A DNA stretch of 64,000 nt from an uncultured Porphyromonadaceae bacterium (GTDB lineage Bacteria; Bacteroidota; Bacteroidia; Bacteroidales; Muribaculaceae), in assembly GCA_905198125.1 (NCBI GenBank), contig CAJKBH010000003.1:54373-118372 (forward strand), in the 5' to 3' direction. Positions 1 to 8,797 of the stretch are shown one piece after another. Numbering within the stretch: the first letter of the stretch is position 1; each line of letters starts with the position of its first letter. The notes under the pieces were generated by a model. That model ran no database searches. It had not been told where the DNA came from and saw only the letters and a program-made list of their open reading frames with translations. The position numbers and the translations under genes were made by a program.

Positions 1-1643
1 GAAATCAATGGCAGCTTATGCCGGGTGAAGAACGCTCCTGGACCATAAAGATCATTGATATTCCTGCACTCGCGGATTTCGAAGCGACAGTAAGCCGGGA
101 ATGCGGCGTTCCGATGCTGCATATTGAAACGACGTCTACCGCTCCAGGCAATGAAATACAGTTTGACATCTATGGCACTGCTCCGTCAGTGACAGTCAAC
201 CGACAGCCTGTACCCGTTAAGAAATCAGACATCGGCTGGCAGGCCTGTTTCTCATCCTCCACACCCGGCATATATGACATCGAGGTCATTGACGGGAACA
301 AAAAGGCTCATGGTCACATCAATGTCCGTTATCCCTGGCGCAGGACCATGGAACTCGCCCGGGAAGCAGCCTGGCGATATAAGCAGAAAGCCACATCGCA
401 TGTCGAGAGCTGGTATGGATTCCATACCGCATTCCTCGCCGCACGATATTTTCCTTGCGATTCCATCGACAGCCTTCTCAACAAACGGTTCGATACGATA
501 TTCAATGAATTGTTTGACTCCGACGGCAACCAGAAGAAGTATGACTGGCGCATTCAGAACGTATCGTCGACTGTCGGCATGCTTGTGGACAGATACGAGG
601 CATACGGCGACAAGGCCGACCTTATGAAGGCCCGTCTCCTGGCCGACCGGTTTATTTCATCGTTTCAACAGAAAGACGGAGCGTACAGAACAGGCAACAC
701 CGTATATACAAGCGTGATATACCCGGCCAAGAGCATTCTTGAGCTCGCCGACGCCGAATGGGCCGCAGGCCTCAAGAACGACGCACGTAGACATGAACGT
801 TCCGCCCGGATGGCCATTGAGAGGCTTGTGGAATCCAAAGGGGATTTCGAAACAGAAGGGGAAATTACATACGAGGACGGAATGGTCAGCTGCTCCGCGC
901 TGCAGATAGGAATGCTCGCCCTCCGGCAGAAGGACAACAGATTGCGCCGGCATTATACCGATGAAATGCTCGAGATATTGAAAGGCCATGACTGTCTGAC
1001 TCAGCTCAGGGTGCCGGACGGGCGCCGGAGAGGCGGAACCATGCGCTATTGGGAGGCTCAGTATGACGTTCACATGCTGCCCAACATGATTTCATCGCCC
1101 CATGGCTGGAGCGCATGGCGCGCATACGCCACTTATTATGCGTATCTGCTCACGGGTGACGAACGCTGGATTAAGGAAACTTTCGACGCGGCTTCATCGT
1201 TCGCATCTCTCATTGACCCCTCAAGCGGCCGACTCAGATGGGCGTTTGTCGTGGACCCTCAGCTTCATGTCCGGCAGATAGCCGTCCCTGACTCTGCGCA
1301 CACATCCGAGACTCCAAGCTATGGCACACCGCATCCCGATGTGTACGGCAATCGTAAATTTACCGTCGGCGAACAATATGTGGACATGATTTCCGACTGG
1401 CAGACTGTCGTATCTTCCGACAATGACGTCCATGAGGTATTCAAGTTCATTGCCGAGGCCGTGCTGGACAAGGCGTACGTCGTGGAACGCCCCGACGGAT
1501 CGTTGGGCTGCTACAATTGCAAAGCCGTACGAAACGGCAACAATATTGAAGTCTATGCCTCCGAACCCCAGATATGCCGCCTGTTCGTCAATACAAAGGA
1601 TAAATATAATGTCAAATTTGATGGAGAAATAATATGGCAATGA
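1..1643 (+). CDS. alpha/alpha-barrel putative carbohydrate-active protein (5' partial)
   Basis: The frame is open to the left edge: codons before the first in-window ATG at 18 read N-Q-W-Q-L, so the true start probably lies outside. The 541 visible residues have an N-terminal beta-rich part (to about 95) and then a long helical region with repeated aromatic/hydrophobic helices and patterns such as HVESWYGFHTAFLAARYF and SPHGWSAWRAYATYYAYLLTG. This resembles the six-hairpin (alpha/alpha) toroid of many glycosidases and polysaccharide lyases. A short beta tail follows (from about 490). No catalytic residues can be named. Its stop overlaps the start of a secreted GH3 glucosidase, and an SGNH esterase follows, so a role in saccharide breakdown is inferred from context. 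The exact family is not recognised. Confidence 0.6.
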   Translation, partial: NQWQLMPGEERSWTIKIIDIPALADFEATVSRECGVPMLHIETTSTAPGNEIQFDIYGTAPSVTVNRQPVPVKKSDIGWQACFSSSTPGIYDIEVIDGNKKAHGHINVRYPWRRTMELAREAAWRYKQKATSHVESWYGFHTAFLAARYFPCDSIDSLLNKRFDTIFNELFDSDGNQKKYDWRIQNVSSTVGMLVDRYEAYGDKADLMKARLLADRFISSFQQKDGAYRTGNTVYTSVIYPAKSILELADAEWAAGLKNDARRHERSARMAIERLVESKGDFETEGEITYEDGMVSCSALQIGMLALRQKDNRLRRHYTDEMLEILKGHDCLTQLRVPDGRRRGGTMRYWEAQYDVHMLPNMISSPHGWSAWRAYATYYAYLLTGDERWIKETFDAASSFASLIDPSSGRLRWAFVVDPQLHVRQIAVPDSAHTSETPSYGTPHPDVYGNRKFTVGEQYVDMISDWQTVVSSDNDVHEVFKFIAEAVLDKAYVVERPDGSLGCYNCKAVRNGNNIEVYASEPQICRLFVNTKDKYNVKFDGEIIWQ

Positions 1644-3811
1644 AAATAAGAAATATATGTCTGCTGGTCTATACGCTTGCCGCCTCTGCCTGCCTCGTCA
1701 GTGCGGACGTGCCGGCATACCTCAATGACAGTCTGGATATCGAGACAAGAGTCGAGGATGTTCTCGGACGGCTCTCCGTCGAGGAAAAGATCGCAATGAT
1801 TCATGCCCAGTCCAAGTTCACATCCCCCGGCGTTCCTCGCCTGGGCATTCCGGACCTCACGGTCAACGACGGTCCGCAGGGTGTCAGGGATGAATTGTTA
1901 TGGGACAGTTGGGAAAATGCCGGGCATACCAACGACTCGTGCACTTCGTATCCGGCATTGACATCATTGGCGGCAACATGGAACCGCGGACTGGCCCGCC
2001 GGCAGGGACGCTCGCTGGGAGAAGAATTTCTTCAGCGCGGAAAGGACGTGGCTCTTGCCCCGGGCATTAATATCTCCCGCCATCCTCTCTGTGGCCGTAA
2101 CTTCGAATATATGGGCGAAGACCCGGTCCTGGCCGGTGTCATGGCCGCTGAATTCGTGAAGGGGATTCAAACCAACGGTGTGGCGGCTTGTGTGAAGCAC
2201 TTCGCGCTCAACAATCAGGAAACAGACCGTCACGAAGTAAACGTGATCGTAAGCGACCGGGCACTTCACGAGATATATCTGGAAGGCTTCAGGCGAGCCA
2301 TTGTCGACGGCGGAGCATGGACTGTAATGGGCGCCTACAACAAATACAGAGGACAATTCTGCACCCACAATGAGTATCTTAACAAAATCCTGAAAACGGA
2401 CTGGAATTTTGACGGAGTCTTCATGTCCGACTGGGGCGGCACGGAAGATACGCGTGAAGCCATATTCAACGGGCTTGACCTGGAATTCGGCACCCATACC
2501 GACGGCTTGTCCTCCGGCATGAAAAACGCATACGACAACTATTATCTCGCGTCTCCATACCTGGAATTGATAAGATCCGGAGAGGTCGGAACTGCCGAAC
2601 TGGATGATAAGGTTCGCCGTATCCTGCGGCTTATGTTTCGCACGTCGATGAACCGCAACCGCGGATTCGGGTCCCGCAATTCGAAGGAACATTCTGCCGA
2701 CGTACTCGCCGTGCAACAGGAGGGAATTGTACTGCTGAAAAACGACAATGACATCCTGCCTATCGATAGAAAAAAATATCACAGGATACTCGTAGTCGGT
2801 GAGAACGCGTACCAATCACATACCCGCTGGGGTGGATCCTCGGGCATTAAAGCGCGATATGAGGTCAAACCCATAGACGCCCTGCGCAGTAGGGCCGGCA
2901 ATGATGTCGACATCATGTTCCAACAGGGTTATACAACTGTTATGCCCGAGAACATTCAGCTTGAGGATTCGCTCAGGGCCGAGGCCGTCAGAGCTGCCCG
3001 GAATGCGGATCTTGTGATATACATAGGTGGTTACGACAAACGGTATGACACGGAAAGCCACGATCGGACGGATTCTAAAGCCCCATATCGTCAGGACCGT
3101 CTTATAGAAGAACTTCTTAAACAGCACATACCTGTCGTGGTCGTAACTTTCGGAGCAAGTACGTTCGACATGCCGTTCATCGACCGGATACCCGCCATGC
3201 TCCATGCATGGTATGGAGGAAGTGAATCGGGCACGGCTCTGGCACAGGTCCTTTTCGGAGATATAAACCCTTCGGGCAAACTTCCTGTCACCTTTTATAA
3301 GCAGGCGTCGGATTGCGGAGCTTTGGCCTTGGGCGAATATCCCGGCGACGGTGAGAACGTCCGTTACAACGAGGACATTTTTGTAGGTTACCGGTATGTT
3401 GACCGATATGGAGTGAAACCTCAATTCCATTTCGGCCATGGGTTAAGCTACACCCGCTTCTCCTATGGAAAACCAACTGTCGACAAAAAGGAACTGGCTG
3501 AGGGCGACACGGTAAATATCGTCATCCCTGTTACAAATATCGGTTCTCGCCATGGTAAGGAAACAGTGCAGCTGTACGTTCACGATGACAAGGCGTCTGT
3601 AATACGTCCGGTTAAGGAATTGAAAGGTTTCGACAAATTAAGTCTCGCTCCCGGAGAAACGAAACACGCTGTGTTCCGGCTTACAGCCGATGACCTTAGC
3701 TTCTATGATGAATCTTCCGGGAGCTGGAAAGCGGAGCCGGGCACATTCCAGGTGCTGATAGGCGCTTCTTCCAACGATATCCGAAGAAATATACAGATTC
3801 GACTAAAGTGA
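1634..3811 (+). CDS. glycoside hydrolase family 3, beta-glucosidase-like, secreted
   Basis: Family 3 beta-glycosidase, expected to hydrolyse beta-linked glucosides or xylosides in the periplasm. A signal peptide ends near VSA at about residue 24. The N-terminal TIM barrel carries the family motif VKHFALNN and the nucleophile region FMSDWGG (the Asp). The C-terminal alpha/beta sandwich carries TESHDR, matching the usual acid/base Glu region. A fibronectin-III-like domain closes the 725-residue chain, a normal length for the multi-domain subfamily. Two starts are possible: ATG 1634, and ATG 1640, which makes a 4-nt ATGA overlap with the upstream stop; the second gives a cleaner signal peptide. 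The overlap implies translational coupling with the upstream gene. Sugar specificity cannot be read from sequence. Confidence 0.93.
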   Translation: MAMKIRNICLLVYTLAASACLVSADVPAYLNDSLDIETRVEDVLGRLSVEEKIAMIHAQSKFTSPGVPRLGIPDLTVNDGPQGVRDELLWDSWENAGHTNDSCTSYPALTSLAATWNRGLARRQGRSLGEEFLQRGKDVALAPGINISRHPLCGRNFEYMGEDPVLAGVMAAEFVKGIQTNGVAACVKHFALNNQETDRHEVNVIVSDRALHEIYLEGFRRAIVDGGAWTVMGAYNKYRGQFCTHNEYLNKILKTDWNFDGVFMSDWGGTEDTREAIFNGLDLEFGTHTDGLSSGMKNAYDNYYLASPYLELIRSGEVGTAELDDKVRRILRLMFRTSMNRNRGFGSRNSKEHSADVLAVQQEGIVLLKNDNDILPIDRKKYHRILVVGENAYQSHTRWGGSSGIKARYEVKPIDALRSRAGNDVDIMFQQGYTTVMPENIQLEDSLRAEAVRAARNADLVIYIGGYDKRYDTESHDRTDSKAPYRQDRLIEELLKQHIPVVVVTFGASTFDMPFIDRIPAMLHAWYGGSESGTALAQVLFGDINPSGKLPVTFYKQASDCGALALGEYPGDGENVRYNEDIFVGYRYVDRYGVKPQFHFGHGLSYTRFSYGKPTVDKKELAEGDTVNIVIPVTNIGSRHGKETVQLYVHDDKASVIRPVKELKGFDKLSLAPGETKHAVFRLTADDLSFYDESSGSWKAEPGTFQVLIGASSNDIRRNIQIRLK

Positions 3812-3818
3812 TATTGAC

Positions 3819-4505
3819 ATGAATTTTATTAAAATGATTTGGGCATTGACGGCATTAATGCTGCCGTTGCAATGTCTGGCACAGGATTATCGAAAGGATA
3901 AACCACAATCCGTAAACTATCTTCAGGGAAAGATACTGTCCGTTATCGGCGACAGTGAGGCGGCTGGCGATAAAAACGGCATTGCCGACACATACTGCTA
4001 CTTCATCGCACAGCGCAACTGCATGAAGGTCCATAATCTGGCCCTCAACGGTCAGAAACTGTGCAATGCGGTGGAAGGCAAGGACTGGCCGGCATTAATC
4101 GACAACTATGACCGGATACCGGAAGAATCGGACTATATCCTGGTCCACATAGGGTATAATGACAGTTTCGATCCCCTTGAGCCTGACGAATCCCGGGACT
4201 CATTGAAATTCAAAGGTGCGTTCAACGGCCTTGTCAAGGGATTACGCTCCCGCTATCCCCATGCACGGATCGGAGTTATCTGTCCTTATTACTTCAACAA
4301 CGAGCCCACACGAATCGCGCGCGCCGAATGGTTGATGCGACGTTGCAGGGATCTGCATGTACAGTGCATCGACGGTTGCGCCATGTCCGGTCTTTCCCTC
4401 GAAGTCCCGGAACAAGCCGACATGTTTCGTGATGAAGTCCATCTCACGATAAAGGGTCACAGACACATGTCGTATATCTACGAGAATTTCATGCGGGGAT
4501 TATAG
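3819..4505 (+). CDS. SGNH/GDSL-family esterase, secreted
   Basis: 228 residues with a clear signal peptide (hydrophobic to about residue 20, then LAQD). Block I is VIGDSEAAG (catalytic Ser), block III is GYND, and block V is DEVHLT, giving the catalytic Asp/His pair, so all SGNH hallmarks are present. Such enzymes remove acetyl or other acyl groups, often from polysaccharides. It lies 7 nt after the GH3 gene and is probably the last gene of the same unit, suggesting it deacylates the glycan attacked by the GH3 enzyme (inference). A hairpin at 4545-4580 follows and may end the transcript. Confidence 0.88.
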   Translation: MNFIKMIWALTALMLPLQCLAQDYRKDKPQSVNYLQGKILSVIGDSEAAGDKNGIADTYCYFIAQRNCMKVHNLALNGQKLCNAVEGKDWPALIDNYDRIPEESDYILVHIGYNDSFDPLEPDESRDSLKFKGAFNGLVKGLRSRYPHARIGVICPYYFNNEPTRIARAEWLMRRCRDLHVQCIDGCAMSGLSLEVPEQADMFRDEVHLTIKGHRHMSYIYENFMRGL

Positions 4506-4544
4506 GGTGTTGCCCCTTCATGGCAAATAACTATGATAATCACG

Positions 4545-4580
4545 CCCCCTTCACCATGGCTTACGCTTTGATGAAGGGGG
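4545..4580. terminator. inverted repeat between convergent genes
   Basis: CCCCCTTCA (4545-4553) and TGAAGGGGG (4572-4580) form a perfect 9-bp stem around an 18-nt loop, between the end of the esterase gene and the end of the oppositely oriented sigma gene. It probably serves as a terminator on one or both strands. There is no long T-run, so efficiency is uncertain. A partial copy of the left arm (CCCCTTCATGG) lies at 4513-4523. Confidence 0.5.
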
Positions 4581-4610
4581 GCTTTGATATTGTTCCTCAG
4601 GCATTGCTTC

Positions 4611-5276
4611 TTAAGATATTTCGTGTATCTTGTACATCTGAAACAGGGTATCTTTATAATCAGGCGACCAAAAGCCGTCAGAATACATATAACCCAGCAC
4701 AAATGCGAGAGCCACTGCCGGAAGATAATCGCACAGGTCCCGGTGGAGTTGTTTTAATGCCTGCTGAATTCGATAATAAATGGTTTTTTGCGACAGATTG
4801 TATATTTCAGCTATTTCTTTGCAACTCTTTCCTTCGAAACGATACATCAGAAATGCGGTACGATAGGTTTCAGGCAAAGCGTCTATCGCCTTTCTGATTC
4901 GTTCTTTCAATTCTTCGACCACCATGAAATCACTTTCGTTCAATTCATGGCGGCGCCGATATTCCTCCATGTACACAGCCGTAGATTGTGTCTGGCGGTT
5001 TCGTACGGCTATTTTACATGCACGATGGTACACCATGGAATACAGGTAATGGCGGAAATCGGTCTCTATCTGAATCTGCTCATGTTTCTCCCAAAGCCAT
5101 ACCATAACGTCACAGGCAACACTCTCGGCATCCCGGGCATCATCTAAAAAACGTGTCGCGTACGCGCAGATCGATGTGTAATAGCGGCGGAACAAGGTCT
5201 CGAAAGCTTTGTGACTTCCATCCTTGAGACGCCTGACCAATTGCTCGTCGTCTAATTCCTTATAACTGGAAACCAT
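4611..5276 (-). CDS. ECF-type RNA polymerase sigma factor, Bacteroidetes expansion family
   Basis: 221 residues. Region 2 lies at about residues 10-85 (KAFETLFRRYYTSICAYATRFL, then DFRHYLYSMVYHRACK) and region 4 at about 125-180 (IDALPETYRTAFLMYRFEGKSCKEIAEIYNLSQKTIYYRIQQALK), with a helix-turn-helix. The C-terminus extends past region 4 with a hydrophobic stretch (YLPAVALAFVLGYMY) that could be a membrane anchor or a packed helix, as I recall for some Bacteroides ECF factors. No FecR-type anti-sigma gene is adjacent on either side; the neighbours are an esterase gene and a CoA-transferase gene. A consensus promoter at 5399-5429 gives a leader of about 115 nt that contains a perfect 28-bp palindrome, so leader-level control is plausible. 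Confidence 0.92.
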   Translation of the reverse strand: MVSSYKELDDEQLVRRLKDGSHKAFETLFRRYYTSICAYATRFLDDARDAESVACDVMVWLWEKHEQIQIETDFRHYLYSMVYHRACKIAVRNRQTQSTAVYMEEYRRRHELNESDFMVVEELKERIRKAIDALPETYRTAFLMYRFEGKSCKEIAEIYNLSQKTIYYRIQQALKQLHRDLCDYLPAVALAFVLGYMYSDGFWSPDYKDTLFQMYKIHEIS

Positions 5277-5322
5277 TATGAGTGTTATGTGTGTTTCTGA
5301 TTATTCTTTTATCGCTCCAACG

Positions 5323-5350
5323 GGGCTCAATGTCCATGGACATTGAGCCC
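5323..5350. promoter_or_regulatory. perfect 28-bp palindrome in the sigma-factor leader
   Basis: Fourteen bases (GGGCTCAATGTCCA) are followed immediately by their exact reverse complement, centred on CCATGG. It lies downstream of the predicted sigma-gene promoter and 46 nt upstream of the start codon. As DNA it could be an operator for a dimeric regulator; as RNA it would form a very stable hairpin. No T-run follows on the minus strand, so an ordinary intrinsic terminator is unlikely. Confidence 0.6.
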
Positions 5351-5398
5351 TCTCCACAGCCTGTGCGGTTACCTGGAGTATATTACTCTTATATGGTT

Positions 5399-5429
5399 CA
5401 AAGTTAATAATTATTTCATTCTCCACAAA
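5399..5429 (-). promoter_or_regulatory. Bacteroidetes-type promoter for the ECF sigma gene
   Basis: On the minus strand TTTG (5429-5426) is separated by 19 nt from TAACTTTG (5406-5399), matching the TTTG-N19/20-TAnnTTTG consensus. Transcription should begin near 5392. Confidence 0.7.
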
Positions 5430-5461
5430 ATCGCGTCAACGATTTAACAAGTCAGCGTTCC

Positions 5462-6766
5462 TTATTTCAGGCGCAGGTAGGAGTAACCGAAACGTTCGGC
5501 GGCGGCGCGGTCCAGTTCCTCGCGGAATTCCGGGGCGGCTATGGACACCATCAGCTTGGCGCGCTCGGCCAGATTCTTGCCGCGCAGGTTCACTATACCG
5601 TTCTCCGTCACTATGTAGTTGGTCTGGAAACGTGTCGTAACAACCCCGGCTCCGGGAGTCAGCACAGGCTTGATCTTGTTATGCCCCTTGTTGGTCTTGG
5701 ACAGCATAGCCAGGAACGACAGTCCCCCCTCGCTGCGGCTGGAGCCATACACGAAGTCGTGCTGGCCGCCCACGCCCGAGAACAAGCGCGTGCCTATCGA
5801 ATCGGCGCACACCTGACCCGTCAGGTCTATCTCCAGACATGAGTTGATGGACATCACCTTCGGGTTCTGCGCTATGGTGAATGGATTGTTGGTCCATGCC
5901 ACATCCTTGAACACCACGTCCTCGTTGCCGTCCAGAAACTCGTACAATGCCTTTGATCCGAGGGCCAGCGAACCGACGGACTTGCCGGGCATCACGGTCT
6001 TGCACGAGTTGTCTATGACGCCGCTTTTCAACAGCGGCAGAACGCCGTCGGTCATCGCCTCGGTGTGCAGGCCAAGATGCTTATGGTTGGCCAGGGCGCG
6101 TATCACGGCGTTGGGTATGCCGCCCACGCCTATCTGCATCGTGGCGCCGTCAGGTATCAGCTCGGCTATGTAGTTGCCGATTCGTATCTCCTCCTCGGTC
6201 GGCACGGCCGTAGGCACCTCCACCAGCGGTTCGTCCACCTCCACTGCGGCGGCAAGCTGCGACACGTGTATCACGGCGTCACCGGGCAGGTACGGCACGT
6301 TGGGATTGATCTGCGCTATCACCCTGTCGGCACATTCCACGGCGGCAGTGGCCAGGTCGGCCGACACGCCGAAGCTGACCAGTCCATCCTCGTTGGGCAC
6401 CGAGCAGTTTATCAGCGCCACGTCCACACGGCAGGTGCCGTCGCGAAACAGCTCCGGCACCTCGCCTAAGAATCGCGGAGTCATGGTGCCGTAACCTTCA
6501 TTGATGTAGTTGCGGAAGGCATTGGAGATAAAGAACGAGTCAATCAGAAACGAGTCCTTGTACTCGGGATTGCACAGCGGCGATGGGCGACGCCCCACGG
6601 CGAAACCGCTGTACACCGTCACGTCGCGCAGTTCATGTCCGCGTTGGGCCAATGCCTCTACCAGCACCTCGGGTATCGACGTCGACCCCTGTATATATAC
6701 ATGGTCGCCGCTCTCTATCAGCTTCACCGCCTCCGCGGCGCTCACAAACTTCAGTCCTTCCATCAT
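5462..6766 (-). CDS. acetyl-CoA hydrolase/acyl-CoA:acetate CoA-transferase family protein
   Basis: 434 residues covering both halves of the acetyl-CoA hydrolase/transferase (4-hydroxybutyrate CoA-transferase-like) family. The segment HTEAMTDG matches the region of the catalytic glutamate that carries the CoA thioester; the C-terminal half has GAGGVVTTRF-like and TENGIVNLRGK motifs typical of the family. These enzymes move CoA between an acyl-CoA and acetate or another acid. It is the last gene of the leftward operon, overlapping the aminotransferase stop by 4 nt (ATGA). With IorA/IorB making aryl- or branched acyl-CoA upstream, the likely job is to release the free acid while conserving the thioester as acetyl-CoA (inference). 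Acetate-succinate CoA transfer is the main alternative. Confidence 0.88.
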   Translation of the reverse strand: MMEGLKFVSAAEAVKLIESGDHVYIQGSTSIPEVLVEALAQRGHELRDVTVYSGFAVGRRPSPLCNPEYKDSFLIDSFFISNAFRNYINEGYGTMTPRFLGEVPELFRDGTCRVDVALINCSVPNEDGLVSFGVSADLATAAVECADRVIAQINPNVPYLPGDAVIHVSQLAAAVEVDEPLVEVPTAVPTEEEIRIGNYIAELIPDGATMQIGVGGIPNAVIRALANHKHLGLHTEAMTDGVLPLLKSGVIDNSCKTVMPGKSVGSLALGSKALYEFLDGNEDVVFKDVAWTNNPFTIAQNPKVMSINSCLEIDLTGQVCADSIGTRLFSGVGGQHDFVYGSSRSEGGLSFLAMLSKTNKGHNKIKPVLTPGAGVVTTRFQTNYIVTENGIVNLRGKNLAERAKLMVSIAAPEFREELDRAAAERFGYSYLRLK

Positions 6767-8103
6767 TTCGTCTTATCTTCCATCATTTCGTATTCATGTG
6801 TGGGATGGTCCTTGGCAAACGCCTTCAGGCGTTCCTCCAGCCGCCTGAAATCGTCGGGCGTCGACACCATCGACACGCATACGCGTATACCCTGCTGGTC
6901 GCTTCCCGTGGAATCCAGCGTGATGGCCGAGATGCCGTAACGCATCAGATCGCGCTGCAGCTCGGCACCCGACATATCATTATAACCGACCGTGAAGAAG
7001 AAGCCGTCGGATATGGGACGGTCGCCGTCACGCTCGTACACGATATGGAAACCGTTTTCCAGGAACAGCCCCTTCATTATCTCGGCACGGCGCGCATACT
7101 CCGAGGTATGGTCCACAAACTTCAATTCTCCGCTCGCAGCCTTCTCCAGCATGGCGGCCAAAGCGTACTGGGCCGAATGCGACGTGCCGGACGACGACAC
7201 ATACAGGACACCGTTTATATAAGCCTCGCCTAATTTCGGCATCTCGTAGAATTTCTCCAGATACTCATACTTGCGGTCGTACACCTTGTCGCTCATGCAC
7301 ACCAATGCGATACGCTGACCGGCGTAGCTGAACATCTTGGAGCCGGACATCAGCAGGATGTAGTTGTCGGTGTAATGAGACACCGATACTCCGGTCTTGC
7401 CGGGTTCCTGCACGTTCTCGCGGAAGTCCATGCCGAAATAGGCCATGTCCTCAAGCACTATCACATCGTACCTGGTGGCGAGACGGCCTATTATTTCCAG
7501 CTCCTCCTCGGTCAGGTTGGTCCACGCCGGGTTATTGGGATTGCTGTACATCAGCGCCGTTATGTTGCCTTTCTTCAGATATTCCTCCAGCTTGGCCTCA
7601 AGTGCCTTACCACGATAATTGTATATGTCGAACTGCTCGTGCTTGATACCCAACACCTTGGCCTGTTGCGGGTTGGCGGGGAATCCCGGCATCAGGAACA
7701 ACATGGTGTCCTTCTGATCCTTCAGTCTCTGCGCCAGAATGATCTGCAGCGTGAAGCTGCCCTGCATGGAGCCTACGGTGGGCACTATGCACTTTTCGCT
7801 GACGTCGATGCCTAAGAACCGCTTCAGGAAAGCCTTGCCGGCCTTCTTTAAGCGGGGTACTCCGAATACAGGGGGATATTGGTTGGCCACTCCACGGCGC
7901 AGCGCCTCGATCTCGGCTTCCACGCCGTCTGTTTCGGCAGGTAATCCGGGATTGCCCAATTCAAGATGGACAACCGGCTCGCCCATCTGGTCTTCCAATG
8001 CATGAGCCAACGAGTTGATCTGACGTATCGTGGCGCCGGACAGGTCCATGATGGACAGTTCCTCCACCAGCGCGTTGAATTCCTGTTCGTTTATCGGAAA
8101 CAT
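6763..8103 (-). CDS. PLP-dependent aminotransferase class I/II
   Basis: 446 residues of fold-type I aminotransferase. Motifs in order: the start of the PLP domain with VGSMQGSFTL (phosphate-binding region), SNPNNPAWTNLT (Asn contacting the PLP ring), ED-MAY (Asp for the pyridine nitrogen), and SGSKMFSYAGQR with the Schiff-base lysine. Closely similar proteins are widespread in Bacteroidales as generic class I/II aminotransferases. Placement between iorB and a CoA-transferase suggests it makes the 2-oxoacid substrate of the oxidoreductase from an aromatic or branched amino acid. Substrate specificity is inferred only from context. It is 67 nt downstream of iorB and translationally coupled to the CoA-transferase. 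Confidence 0.9.
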   Translation of the reverse strand: MFPINEQEFNALVEELSIMDLSGATIRQINSLAHALEDQMGEPVVHLELGNPGLPAETDGVEAEIEALRRGVANQYPPVFGVPRLKKAGKAFLKRFLGIDVSEKCIVPTVGSMQGSFTLQIILAQRLKDQKDTMLFLMPGFPANPQQAKVLGIKHEQFDIYNYRGKALEAKLEEYLKKGNITALMYSNPNNPAWTNLTEEELEIIGRLATRYDVIVLEDMAYFGMDFRENVQEPGKTGVSVSHYTDNYILLMSGSKMFSYAGQRIALVCMSDKVYDRKYEYLEKFYEMPKLGEAYINGVLYVSSSGTSHSAQYALAAMLEKAASGELKFVDHTSEYARRAEIMKGLFLENGFHIVYERDGDRPISDGFFFTVGYNDMSGAELQRDLMRYGISAITLDSTGSDQQGIRVCVSMVSTPDDFRRLEERLKAFAKDHPTHEYEMMEDKTK

Positions 8104-8170
8104 GGTATGTATTATTTAAGGAGATTTCGATTTAAGGTAATTTCTATCTATCGTCTGGCTTAAGCACAGT

Positions 8171-8752
8171 TTATTTCGTATTCAGTGCCATTTCGCGGCC
8201 TCGTCTGAACGCTGCTATGTTGGCCTCTACCACCTGCGGCCCTTTGCGGCCGAACAGTCCCTCTATGGCCTTCTCTATCTTGTCCTGCGGGATGTCGACG
8301 AAAGGTGACGCGGCACCTAACAGCACTAAGTTGGAGCTACGTGCCGACGCCACTTCCTTGGCTACAGCCTCCATGTCGAAGGCCACTACGTGACCGTGAT
8401 TCTGCAGCTCGGCCTTGATGGCTTCCAAGTCGGGATAGTTGTCGATGTTGACGAAGGGCAGCGTCGAGGTCACAATCCAGCCCTTGGGCGAGAGATAGGG
8501 AAGGTAACGCAGTGCCTCCATCGGCTCCATCGAGACTATCAGGTCAGCCCCTCCCTTGGGTATCAGGTCGGAATGAATGGGTTTGGAACTGAGACGCAGA
8601 TTGGACTGCACGTCGCCGCCGCGCTGGCTCATGCCGTGCACCTCTGCCTGTTTCAGATACAGATCGTCGGCCAATGCCGCCGACCCCAATATAGTGGCTA
8701 TCGTCAATATGCCCTGTCCGCCGACACCGGCCAAAATTATATCGCTTTTCAT
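8171..8752 (-). CDS. iorB: indolepyruvate:ferredoxin oxidoreductase subunit beta
   Basis: 193 residues of the gamma/beta domain of 2-oxoacid:ferredoxin oxidoreductases: the N-terminal GVGGQGILTIATILG nucleotide-binding-like loop, the EVHGMSQRGGDVQSNLR motif, and a C-terminal helical segment. With IorA it forms the enzyme that oxidatively decarboxylates arylpyruvates to aryl-acetyl-CoA with reduction of ferredoxin. The gene sits 45 nt downstream of iorA in the same orientation. Confidence 0.93.
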   Translation of the reverse strand: MKSDIILAGVGGQGILTIATILGSAALADDLYLKQAEVHGMSQRGGDVQSNLRLSSKPIHSDLIPKGGADLIVSMEPMEALRYLPYLSPKGWIVTSTLPFVNIDNYPDLEAIKAELQNHGHVVAFDMEAVAKEVASARSSNLVLLGAASPFVDIPQDKIEKAIEGLFGRKGPQVVEANIAAFRRGREMALNTK

Positions 8753-8797
8753 CGTAATTTCTGTCTTAAGTTAATGACTTATTCCTGTTAGTCGCGC

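Noticed and set aside
4520..4897. 125-codon plus-strand frame opposite the sigma gene
   Set aside because: It is antisense to region 4 of the ECF sigma gene and has no recognisable motif.
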